Source: Competibacteraceae bacterium UBA2792
GTDB taxonomy: Bacteria; Pseudomonadota; Gammaproteobacteria; Competibacterales; Competibacteraceae
Direction: 5' to 3'
Assembly (NCBI GenBank): GCA_002352125.1
Contig: DEHU01000288.1
Span: 7,112 to 22,276 of the forward strand
Length of the DNA: 15,165 bases
Shown here: positions 1-6,810 of the stretch, one piece after another
Layout of the letters: each line of letters starts with the position of its first letter
Position numbering within the stretch: the stretch's first letter is position 1
Translations under genes and position numbers: made by a program
The notes under the pieces: model-generated
Told to the model about the DNA's origin: nothing
The model's input: only the letters and a program-made list of their open reading frames with translations
Database searches by the model: none

Positions 1-668
1 AGATTGTTGAAATCGTGCGCGATGCCGCCGGCCAGCACGCCCAGGCTTTCCAGCTTCTGGGTTTGCTGCATCTGGCGCTCCAATTGCAAACGTTTTTCTT
101 CCGCCCATTTCCGCTCGGTGATGTCGGTGACCGCCAGAAACAGCAGGGGAGTGCTGCTTTCCTGCTGGCGCCCCAAAGAGGTGTTGATGATGGCCCCCTC
201 CATGTGCGCGTAAAACGCTGGCCCTTGCGCGCGCAAGATGAGCGCTTCGAGCGTCTTGCCTGCCGGACTGCCGAAAAACGCCCGGTAGCGCGCCAGAAAC
301 ACGCCGCGATCATCGCCTTCCATGCACTCCGAAAACGGGCTTCCGATCAACTGATCCCGGCCGCAACCCACCATCCGGCAAAACGTTTCGTTGACCTCGT
401 AAATCAACCCGACATCGTTCAAAACCAGATAGCCGATCGGCGCTCGATGAAACAGGAGAGAGAACTCGTTGCGGGATTGTTCCAGCTCCACCATGACGCG
501 ACGCAATTCTTCGTTCTGGATCTCCAGCTCAATCTGGTGGACGTGGAGTTCGTGTACCAGCTTGCGGATCTGTTCATCCGAAAGCTCCGGCACTTCGAAC
601 TGGTGCCGCGCGGCTTTGGCTTCTGCTTTTTCTCGGAGGAGTTTCGCCTCATCCTGTTTGTTTTGCAT
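1..668 (-). CDS. PAS-domain sensor histidine kinase, N-terminal part (runs off left edge)
   Basis: Translating the minus strand from the ATG at 668 gives 222 codons that stay open to the window edge. Residues 25-66 hold the helical linker typical of PAS kinases ([19 protein letters not shown]). A PAS domain follows at about 67-187 ([13 protein letters not shown], then [13 protein letters not shown] at its end), and then the HisKA H-box, [17 protein letters not shown], with the phospho-accepting His at residue 218. The ATP-binding domain, and any receiver domain, lie outside the window. A Shine-Dalgarno sequence (AAGGTG on the minus strand, 676-681) sits 7 bases before the ATG and supports this start. 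The protein is predicted to be cytoplasmic, since no membrane segment is visible in this part. It follows the CheB/CheR-PAS gene on the same strand after 179 bases, so it may be the kinase that works with that protein. The plus-strand open frame over the same bases is its shadow. Confidence 0.9.
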   Translation of the reverse strand, partial: MQNKQDEAKLLREKAEAKAARHQFEVPELSDEQIRKLVHELHVHQIELEIQNEELRRVMVELEQSRNEFSLLFHRAPIGYLVLNDVGLIYEVNETFCRMVGCGRDQLIGSPFSECMEGDDRGVFLARYRAFFGSPAGKTLEALILRAQGPAFYAHMEGAIINTSLGRQQESSTPLLFLAVTDITERKWAEEKRLQLERQMQQTQKLESLGVLAGGIAHDFNN

Positions 669-847
669 CGTGTTGCACCTTAGCTCTGCGTGGCCGTATC
701 GGATGATGCGTGGCCCAATCCGCTATCGGGGCGTCCCATACGGCAGTTGCGTTCGTTGTGGATGGCTGTTTGCCGAAAAACCGACATCGCGAAACAGCGG
801 GCACCGCGAGATCGAAGCCCGCGAATCGCATGGTCGAACTCTAGCTC

Positions 848-3800
848 TCATTTTGACACAACACCACTTTCCATTTGATCTGCTTCTGCCGTTTTGCCGA
901 TATCCGTGCATTCGCGAGTCACGATGACGCACGCCGGTCCTTCGCCGGGTAGACGAGTCGCCCGCCCGATGAACCAGTGCCGTTCCTTCGGTGACTGGTA
1001 GGGATATTTTTGTTCGAACAGTACGCATTCCCCGCGCAACACGGCTCGGATCCCTTCGGCGAACGCGACGGCGGTTTCTTCGGCACCGCGCTCTGGCACT
1101 TCGCCACAAATCCGCAGGTGGCCGATCCCCTCGGCCAGAAGGTCGAATGTTCCGGCGTTGTCTAGGGCGAAATCCCGCCACGCTTTGTTGGCCGCGAGAA
1201 TCGTCCCGTTCTCGTCGAGAATAGCGGCTTGCGCGGTCAGCATGTCGAGAGCGGCCCGGGTGAAACGCTCCGACTCTTGCGCCCGGGCGAGCGATTTCTT
1301 GGAGGCGGACAGATCCAGAACGGTGAACGTCGCACCCTCGTCGGGAATTTCGGGATTCAGCGAGGAGCCATTGATCAAGATCGGTACGATCATGCCATCC
1401 TTGCGCCGCCAGCGCGTCTCCACGGTCCCCACACCCTGCTTTTGGATTTGTTCGTACAGATGTTTCCCGGCAGACTCGAATTCTTCCTGAGACAGATACA
1501 ATATGCGCGTGCTCTGGTCGATCAGCTCATCGCGAGCGTACCCCACCATTTGGCACAGATAATCGTTGACGTCGAGAAAGACGCGATTGGCGATCCGTCC
1601 CACCCCTACCGGCACGGCGCGATACAGGCTGGAAAGCCGGGTTTCGCGGTCCGACAATGCCTCGCTGGTGGTTTTGAGCAAACCGATGTCGGTAAACGTC
1701 AGCACCACGCCAGAAACGGTATCCGCGCCGACGTGATAAGGCAGAACGCGCATGTGAAACCACGCGCCTTCCTGGGTGCAAACCTCGCGCTCCTGCTCCA
1801 CGGCGCTGGTCACCACCGCCCGGATAAGCTCGAACGGATCGATATCCATCAGCCTATGGGCAAAACGGCTTAGAGGGTGACCGACATCGCCATCCAGAAT
1901 TTTGAAAATGCGCTTGACCTCGGGCGTAAACCGGCGGATGGCCAAGTTCTCGTCGAGAAACAGGGTGCCGATCCGGGTACTGGCTATCAGGTTGTCCAGA
2001 TCGTTGTTTAACTCGATCAATTCGATGATCTTGCTCTGGTTTTCTGCATTGACGGTGTGCAGTTCCTCGTTGACCGATTGCAGTTCCTCGTTGAGCGATT
2101 GCAACTCTTCGTTGGTGCTTTGCAGCTCTTCGTTGCTGGCGAGGAGTTCCTCGTTGGTGGCTTGCAGTTCCTCGTTGGACGTTTCCAGTTCCTCGATGGT
2201 GGCCTGCAAATTTTCCTGCGAGAATTGGAGTTCCTGTTCCAGGTCGTGAATGCGCTGCTCGGCCTCCTGGCTGACATTGTAGACTTGGGTATCGCCCGAA
2301 ACGGACTCGCCCGCCCGGGGAGCGGTTTCTTCGACGAAAACCACCGCCAACGGCTCCTGTCCTTTTTTGCCGGGCAACAACCGCATGTGGACACGCACGG
2401 TCTTCTGCTCGTCGCGCCCTTTTACCTGAATGCCGGTGTATTGCAGCGTCTCGCCGGTCTTGAACACTTTTTGCAGGCCCGTAGCCAGCGGGATAGTCAG
2501 CTCCGGCACCGCGATCCGGGTCACGTCGTTCATCGGCTTGCCAGATTGCAACCGAAAATACCCCTCCGGGTTACCCAAGATGTGCATCACCTCCATCCGT
2601 TCGTTCACCACGACGGCCAGCGGCGCGTAGTCCTCGGCGAGCGATTGCAGGAGGCGGTCGAGCAAACGCTCCTCCTGGTAGCCGCGCAATACGGCCCCCC
2701 CCGCAAAGTGAGCGCGTTTCTGCTGCGAACGCACTTCCGGCAGCGCCGAAAACCCCGGATTTTCCCCCGCCGGCTGACGTTTGCCCTTGGAGGCATAAAT
2801 CCTGAATCTCTGGTGCAACGGCTCGAAAAAGTCGGCCATTTCGCCGGTCGTTTCGCTGCTACCCAACAGCAAAATTCCTTGTGGATTGAGCGAAAAGTTG
2901 ACCAGTTCCAGAGCCTTGCGCTGCAACACCGGCTGCAGATAAATGAGCAAGTTGCGGCAACTGACCAGCTCGATCTTGGTGAAAGGCGGGTCTTTGATGA
3001 GGTTGTGTTGGGCGAAAACCACCATCTCCCGGATGACGCGATCCACTTGATAGTGATGGTCTTCCTTGAGATGGAAGTATTTGGACAAGTACCCCGGCGG
3101 CAAATCGGCGACAATGCTTTCAGGATAGATACCAGTGCTGGCACGCAAAATAGCGTCGCGATCCAGATCGGTGGCGAAAATCTTGACTTCGAGCCGTTTT
3201 CCCAGGCGTTCCAGGACCTCGCGGCTCAAAATAGCCAAGGTATACGCCTCCTCGCCGGTCGAGCACCCCGCCACCCAGAACCGGACTTCGCGCGTTTCGA
3301 CGCGCTCCAACAACTGAGGTAGCCGGTTGAGCTCCAGCTCGTCGAACACTTCGCGGTCGCGAAAAAAACTGGTGACGCCGATGAGCAGTTCACGGTAGAG
3401 CGCCATCACCTCGCCGGCATAGCTTTCCATGAACCTCACGTAATCGCGCAGATCGTGAATCTGGTTCATCGTCATGCGCCGCTCGATGCGCCGGATGACG
3501 GTGCTGGGTTTATAGTGCGTGAAGTCGACGCGCGTGCGTTCGCGCAACAGAGCGAAAATGCGCGTCACGCCATCGTCGCCGGACAGCAAATTCGGCGGCT
3601 GATCCACTGTGGTGGCGTAGGGGTGCTGGACGAACGAGAGCAATTTTTGCGGCATCTCGTCGGGCGGCAGGACAAAATCGGCCAGCCCAGTCGAAACGGC
3701 CGCGCGCGGCATCCCGTCGAACCGGGCCGATTCTTCGTTTTGCACCATCACGATCCCGCCGGCCTCCTTGATCGCCCGGATACCGCGCACGCCGTCGCTA

Positions 3801-4240
3801 CCGGTGCCAGACAGGATGATGCCGATGGCCTTTTCCGCCTGATCGTCGGCCAGCGAACGCAGAAAAACGTCGATAGGCAGGTTGAGCCCACGGGTATGGT
3901 CCGATTCGCTGAGCAGCAGTTTGCCGTGAAAGATCGAGAGATTTTTCTTAGGAGGAATGAGATAAACCGAATTAGCCTCGACCAGCATTCCTTCCTCGGC
4001 CCGTCGAACCGGCATGGCGGTCCGTTTGGAAAGCAGCTCGACCATCATGCTTTTGTAGTCCGGGGACAGATGCTGGATGACGATGAAAGCCATGCCGCTG
4101 TTGGCGCTCATCTGCGCGAAAAACGATTCCAATGCTTCCAGACCCCCAGCCGACGCGCCGATACCAACGTAGCAAATGGGGCCGAAATTTTCGATTTCTT
4201 GTTGATAATCCTCTTCTTGCATCGGTGCAAGTTCCCCCAT
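848..4240 (-). CDS. CheB-CheR fusion protein with coiled coil and PAS domains
   Basis: This 1130-residue protein joins a CheB-type methylesterase to a CheR-type methyltransferase. CheB occupies about 20-210, with Ser30 in GIGASAGG, His57 in IQHLSPDY and Asp149 in GTGSDG forming the expected triad. CheR occupies about 222-485, with the SAM-binding motif [12 protein letters not shown] at 323-334 and [11 protein letters not shown] at 425-435. A PAS-like segment (about 535-640), a long coiled coil (about 655-750) and three further PAS-like segments (about 750-855, 868-980, 995-1115) follow. There is no receiver domain before CheB and no HisKA or ATPase domain at the end. Known CheB and CheR enzymes remove and add methyl groups on chemoreceptor glutamates, but no chemoreceptor gene is visible here. 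The ATG at 4240 has no clear Shine-Dalgarno sequence; the in-frame ATG at 4222 is preceded by GGGGGAA and may be the real start. A sensor kinase gene follows downstream. Confidence 0.93.
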   Translation of the reverse strand: MGELAPMQEEDYQQEIENFGPICYVGIGASAGGLEALESFFAQMSANSGMAFIVIQHLSPDYKSMMVELLSKRTAMPVRRAEEGMLVEANSVYLIPPKKNLSIFHGKLLLSESDHTRGLNLPIDVFLRSLADDQAEKAIGIILSGTGSDGVRGIRAIKEAGGIVMVQNEESARFDGMPRAAVSTGLADFVLPPDEMPQKLLSFVQHPYATTVDQPPNLLSGDDGVTRIFALLRERTRVDFTHYKPSTVIRRIERRMTMNQIHDLRDYVRFMESYAGEVMALYRELLIGVTSFFRDREVFDELELNRLPQLLERVETREVRFWVAGCSTGEEAYTLAILSREVLERLGKRLEVKIFATDLDRDAILRASTGIYPESIVADLPPGYLSKYFHLKEDHHYQVDRVIREMVVFAQHNLIKDPPFTKIELVSCRNLLIYLQPVLQRKALELVNFSLNPQGILLLGSSETTGEMADFFEPLHQRFRIYASKGKRQPAGENPGFSALPEVRSQQKRAHFAGGAVLRGYQEERLLDRLLQSLAEDYAPLAVVVNERMEVMHILGNPEGYFRLQSGKPMNDVTRIAVPELTIPLATGLQKVFKTGETLQYTGIQVKGRDEQKTVRVHMRLLPGKKGQEPLAVVFVEETAPRAGESVSGDTQVYNVSQEAEQRIHDLEQELQFSQENLQATIEELETSNEELQATNEELLASNEELQSTNEELQSLNEELQSVNEELHTVNAENQSKIIELIELNNDLDNLIASTRIGTLFLDENLAIRRFTPEVKRIFKILDGDVGHPLSRFAHRLMDIDPFELIRAVVTSAVEQEREVCTQEGAWFHMRVLPYHVGADTVSGVVLTFTDIGLLKTTSEALSDRETRLSSLYRAVPVGVGRIANRVFLDVNDYLCQMVGYARDELIDQSTRILYLSQEEFESAGKHLYEQIQKQGVGTVETRWRRKDGMIVPILINGSSLNPEIPDEGATFTVLDLSASKKSLARAQESERFTRAALDMLTAQAAILDENGTILAANKAWRDFALDNAGTFDLLAEGIGHLRICGEVPERGAEETAVAFAEGIRAVLRGECVLFEQKYPYQSPKERHWFIGRATRLPGEGPACVIVTRECTDIGKTAEADQMESGVVSK
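2057..2182 (-). repeat. Six 21-base repeats encoding a heptad coiled coil
   Basis: Inside the CheB-CheR gene, residues 687-728 are six consecutive heptads, each containing NEEL with Asn at 689, 696, 703, 710, 717 and 724 ([42 protein letters not shown]). At DNA level this is a run of imperfect 21-base units, seen on the plus strand as recurring cagttcctcgttg-like words. The heptad pattern predicts a parallel coiled coil that links the CheR half to the PAS half. Similar NEELQ runs are known in this type of fusion protein. The repeat could change length by slippage. Confidence 0.85.
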
Positions 4241-4549
4241 GGCTAACGATACTTTAGACGGTTACGCCTCCCTCCCGAAACCTTATATCGAACGCGGTAG
4301 CCAACTCGATCTATCGAGCAGGGCACGCATCTTACCTCGAAACGGTCGGAGCGCTCACACTGCATCGACCCAACCGTGACGCTGGATCGGGCGAATGCCT
4401 GCCCGAAGACGGGCGTTCGGTCGTTTGTGTCGAAGAGCGCCAACACCACCAATCTGCCTTTCCAAAAGGCTTGCCGGTGATATCGGCGAGCAATCTTTAG
4501 GTGATCGGCCTAAAGGAAACAAGTTGACGAGTTGTGCGGATGCGGCCGC
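4241..4549. other. Gap between CheB-CheR gene and small Cys/His protein gene
   Basis: No convincing gene is seen here. A 69-codon minus-strand frame (4243-4452) would need a TTG start, has no ribosome binding site and looks random. The gap holds three inverted repeats. CTTTAGG/CCTAAAG (4495-4501 with 4509-4515, loop 7) lies 35 bases beyond the stop of the upstream gene. GCCCG/CGGGC (4401-4405 with 4410-4414) has a four-base loop and an outer CGAA/TTCG extension. CTCGAT/ATCGAG (4305-4310 with 4313-4318) is a possible operator site for the CheB-CheR gene. None is followed by a T-run, so none is a clear intrinsic terminator. Confidence 0.5.
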
Positions 4550-5014
4550 TTAGCCGGGATCGAGGGCGGGAGCAGCATCGCGTCGCAGCCGCTGGCGGAT
4601 CCGGCTCACTTTCAGCCGGTCCTTGTAAGTACCCAGCAATTTCAGCGAATCTTCGATGTATTCTCGAGAAGAAATTTCAGTCGTAGCGTAGCGGCGCAGC
4701 AAAACTAGCCACCGGGCATGGATCGCGCACGGCGCCGTTCGGTTACCGCCCGTCAGAGGACAATCCGAGCACCGCGAATGGGCTAAAACCCCGACGGCCG
4801 CCTGTTTTTGCCAATGTTGGCGGTAATCCCGCGCGTGCATTTCGATCCATTCCAGAGCCCGTGCTTGCCTCTCGTCGGCGGGAAATTGCTCGACATGCCG
4901 TTCGATGGCCGCAATTTGCTGGAGCAAAAACTCTGCCTCGGACAAATCCGGGGTTTGGTCATCTCCCACGAAGCGGGTAATGAGCGCCAAAGTTGGATCG
5001 TCTACGATATACAT
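4550..5014 (-). CDS. Hypothetical protein with CX2CX10CX2H cluster
   Basis: I do not recognise this 154-residue protein. It is mostly helical and charged, has no signal peptide or membrane segment, and so should be cytoplasmic. Its notable feature is a compact cluster, Cys82-x2-Cys85-x10-Cys96-x2-His99 (RCSDCPLTGG, then PCAIHARW), the right shape to hold a zinc ion or possibly an Fe-S cluster. His67 and His79 lie just before it. The Arg-rich C-terminus (RIRQRLRR) might bind nucleic acid or acidic lipid. The start is supported by AAGAAG about five bases before the ATG and by a good promoter at 5056-5084. The gene lies upstream of the CheB-CheR and kinase genes on the same strand. A link to their signalling is inferred only from position. 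Confidence 0.75.
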   Translation of the reverse strand: MYIVDDPTLALITRFVGDDQTPDLSEAEFLLQQIAAIERHVEQFPADERQARALEWIEMHARDYRQHWQKQAAVGVLAHSRCSDCPLTGGNRTAPCAIHARWLVLLRRYATTEISSREYIEDSLKLLGTYKDRLKVSRIRQRLRRDAAPALDPG

Positions 5015-5055
5015 AATTCTTCTTGTTTATCGACATGCGGCAACGGGTAGTAAAA

Positions 5056-5084
5056 ATTATAGCAAGTTATTGTGCGTCGCACAA
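5056..5084 (-). promoter_or_regulatory. Promoter of the Cys/His protein gene, with palindrome over -35
   Basis: On the minus strand a perfect TATAAT (5061 down to 5056) lies 17 bases downstream of TTGTGC (5084 to 5079), which matches the -35 consensus at the first three bases. Transcription would begin near 5049, about 35 bases before the ATG at 5014. The -35 is one arm of a perfect six-base inverted repeat, TTGTGC-gac-GCACAA (5070-5084). This could be an operator where a repressor blocks polymerase. Confidence 0.5.
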
Positions 5085-5345
5085 AAATCAAGCGTCGTCA
5101 ATCGTGACGCCGACAACTACGCCGACGGTTCTATTCCTGGGAGTTCTGCTTTCCAAGTGTCTCGGACGATGGAGCTGTCCGGTTGCGGCCCGATAGCCCG
5201 CTCGACGCGCTCGTCTACGGTGCGCTCAGCAGAGAAAATGATCGAAGCAGCCGGTCAAGAAAAACGATCCCGGCCCAGCAGACTTTCCAGTTATTGCAGT
5301 CAACCCTCGATCAGCGCCTAAATAAAAAATTAGCACCATTGATTA
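5085..5345. other. Non-coding stretch between Cys/His protein and HAD genes
   Basis: With the promoter and leader this makes a 331-base gap (5015-5345). Short plus-strand frames overlap it (one to 5321, one at 5183-5368), but they lack ribosome binding sites and look random in composition. A five-base inverted repeat (GCGTC/GACGC around 5091-5109) is visible. The right part becomes AT-rich towards the HAD gene. I see nothing else. Confidence 0.4.
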
Positions 5346-5843
5346 TTATGCTGATTTCCACCGATTGATTCTTGCAATGAGCTCCTCAATTTCTGCCAGT
5401 GAAGATACTCTCATTTCTACGTCTCGATATCTTTCAAATGGATCGTATAGCACGGCATTGATCCCAAACGCTCTCGGTCCCCAGTAATCCTTCTCAAGAT
5501 CATCTCCTATCATAATCAGCTCGCTCTTTTTTTTCCTAGTTCTATTTAGAACGAAATCAAAGAACTCTCTCGTAGGTTTAGGAAAGCCTACTTCTTTAAA
5601 ACAGACTATTTCATTGAAATATCTACCGATTCCAACTCTATCTAGCGCTTTTCGAATATCCTCCTTGGTCGAATCTTTAGCATTCGTTGCAAGAAGAATC
5701 AAATAGTTACTTGATAATTTCTTTAAGCACGCCTCAGCCCCGTCAACCAACTCCAACCGATTCCATGAGTACATCGGTCCAACTTCATCTGGGAAATCTA
5801 TCATTACAGTATTTCCCCAGTCGAACAGCAGCGTATCAATCAT
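5346..5843 (-). CDS. HAD-superfamily hydrolase
   Basis: The 165-residue protein carries the HAD fold motifs in order: motif I FDWGNT with the nucleophile Asp8, motif II LLATNA with Thr53, the motif III lysine Lys89 in GFPKPT, and motif IV IGDDLEKDYWGP with Asp114 and Asp115. Members are mostly small-molecule phosphatases; the substrate cannot be read from the sequence. The second motif I Asp is Gly10, as in the YihX-like DxGN group. The cap between motifs I and II is short. The frame can be extended by five codons to a TTG at 5858, but neither start has a strong Shine-Dalgarno sequence and the ATG at 5843 starts naturally just before motif I. The gene is clearly more AT-rich than its neighbours, with A/T-ending codons and runs such as KKK encoded by an A-rich tract. 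This suggests acquisition by transfer. It stands alone, with gaps on both sides. Confidence 0.85.
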   Translation of the reverse strand: MIDTLLFDWGNTVMIDFPDEVGPMYSWNRLELVDGAEACLKKLSSNYLILLATNAKDSTKEDIRKALDRVGIGRYFNEIVCFKEVGFPKPTREFFDFVLNRTRKKKSELIMIGDDLEKDYWGPRAFGINAVLYDPFERYRDVEMRVSSLAEIEELIARINRWKSA

Positions 5844-5858
5844 AAAATTGTGGCTCAA

Positions 5859-6348
5859 TTTAGAATGCCAAGGTAATCTTAATCATAGCGATGCACTAAG
5901 TACAGAACAAAAGCCATCAACGCCAAAGTAAATTCAACGAGTTTCTTCGAGAGATTCAGGGCGATGTTCCATTAGGAAATCGAATCCGTGGCGGAACAGG
6001 TTTTTTATGAGAGACCCGAAGGGTAATCACATCGTCGCCTTAGATCGCGTCGAGAACGGTTGTTCGAATCAGCGGAAATTGCTAGCGAAATAACGGGTTG
6101 ACCCTGAATCTGCTCCTCCCTGCCCCGTTTACTCTTCGGCGCAGGGAGGAGACGGGTATTTTCGTTGCTGGGTTCGCCAGCAGGCGGAAAACCGTAACAG
6201 TTCTCGTTCTCTGCTTGGCGGTCAGCGTCAAGGCCGGGTCGCGTTCAGCCCCCAATCGTAGTCCAGGTAGCGGATTTTCGAACCGCCCTTGCGGATCGCA
6301 TCGCGCGCTTGCGTTGCCCGGCCGGATTTGGATGCAACGATGCCGGGT
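5859..6348. other. Gene-free stretch between HAD and DUF302 genes
   Basis: This stretch of about 490 bases has no supportable gene. The left half is AT-rich like the HAD gene and the right half returns to high GC, so a composition boundary lies near 6050-6110. Overlapping short frames on both strands in 6098-6547 look like shadows of the DUF302 gene or random frames. The strong hairpin at 6113-6151 and a smaller perfect one (TGCTGG/CCAGCA, 6166-6171 with 6177-6182, loop gttcg) are listed or described separately. Confidence 0.5.
6113..6151. other. Perfect 11-bp inverted repeat (hairpin)
   Basis: CTCCTCCCTGC (6113-6123) pairs perfectly with GCAGGGAGGAG (6141-6151) around a 17-base loop. The loop begins with CCCGT (6124-6128), which can also pair with ACGGG just outside the stem (6152-6156), so an H-type pseudoknot is possible. 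On the plus strand the stem is followed by GACGGGTATTTTCG, a weak T-run. On the minus strand it lies about 200 bases beyond the DUF302 stop codon and could end that operon's message, though no T-run follows in that direction. It may also be a copy of a dispersed intergenic repeat. Confidence 0.5.
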
Positions 6349-6810
6349 TCAACGATTGGGGGGCGCGACGGCGGCTTCGACCAGTCCGGCCAGCGCCTTG
6401 CCGAGCTTTTCCGCGATGGGGCATTGATCGACGCCGTGCCGGCGGGCGAGAAAGGCCGGGTCGTTGTAGCCGATCCACACCTGCGAGGACGCATCTTCCC
6501 AAACCAGCGCCTTCAGGGGCAGGTCGATGCCGACGGACTGCGCGCACTCCATGAACGGCGTGCCGCCTTGGGGATTGCCGAAGATCAGCAGTTCCGTGGG
6601 TCGAAGCGACTTGCCGGCCTTGGCGGCGCCAGCGGCGTGGTCGATGCGCGCGAACACGTTCAAACCGCGTTGCCGGACCAGTTCCTCGAACCGGTTCATC
6701 GTATCGCTGGCGCCGTAGGGGCTTTTGACGGCGATCAAGCCTTCGGCAGCGCCGGCGGACGATACCGATATCGCGAGGATCAAAGCGACGAGCGAGCGGA
6801 TGACGGTCAT
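6349..6810 (-). CDS. Secreted DUF302-family protein
   Basis: The 153-residue protein opens with a signal peptide (MTVIRSLVALILAISVSSAG, likely cleaved after Ala22) and is otherwise a single DUF302 domain. The recognisable parts are KSPYGASDTMNRFEELVRQ at about 29-47, the NVFARIDHAAGA segment, ELLIFGNPQGGTPFMECAQ at about 73-91 and the late VWIGYNDPAFLARRH. The family is common in sulfur- and metal-handling bacteria but has no agreed biochemical role. The product should be periplasmic. Its ATG overlaps the stop of the upstream fusion gene (ATGA, 6807-6810), and a strong ribosome binding site, AAGAGGAG (6818-6825), lies 7 bases upstream inside that gene. It is the last gene of the five-gene operon. 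Confidence 0.85.
   Translation of the reverse strand: MTVIRSLVALILAISVSSAGAAEGLIAVKSPYGASDTMNRFEELVRQRGLNVFARIDHAAGAAKAGKSLRPTELLIFGNPQGGTPFMECAQSVGIDLPLKALVWEDASSQVWIGYNDPAFLARRHGVDQCPIAEKLGKALAGLVEAAVAPPNR

Noticed and set aside
649..831. 60-codon minus-strand frame between the CheB-CheR and kinase genes
   Set aside because: No ribosome binding site and it overlaps the well-supported kinase start.
2050..2220. Regular repeats considered as a CRISPR-like array
   Set aside because: The 21-base units are in frame with a protein heptad pattern, with no spacers.
2057..3322. Plus-strand open frame of 421 codons, and others at 15-683, 1229-1873 and 3455-4246
   Set aside because: They are shadows of the kinase and CheB-CheR genes, which carry intact catalytic motifs on the minus strand.
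4243..4452. 69-codon minus-strand frame just upstream of the CheB-CheR gene
   Set aside because: TTG start, no Shine-Dalgarno sequence and random-looking product.
6228..6494. Minus-strand frame ending in KIRYLDYDWGLNATRP, considered as a gene remnant
   Set aside because: The tail looks protein-like but most of the frame overlaps the DUF302 gene and no family could be recognised.
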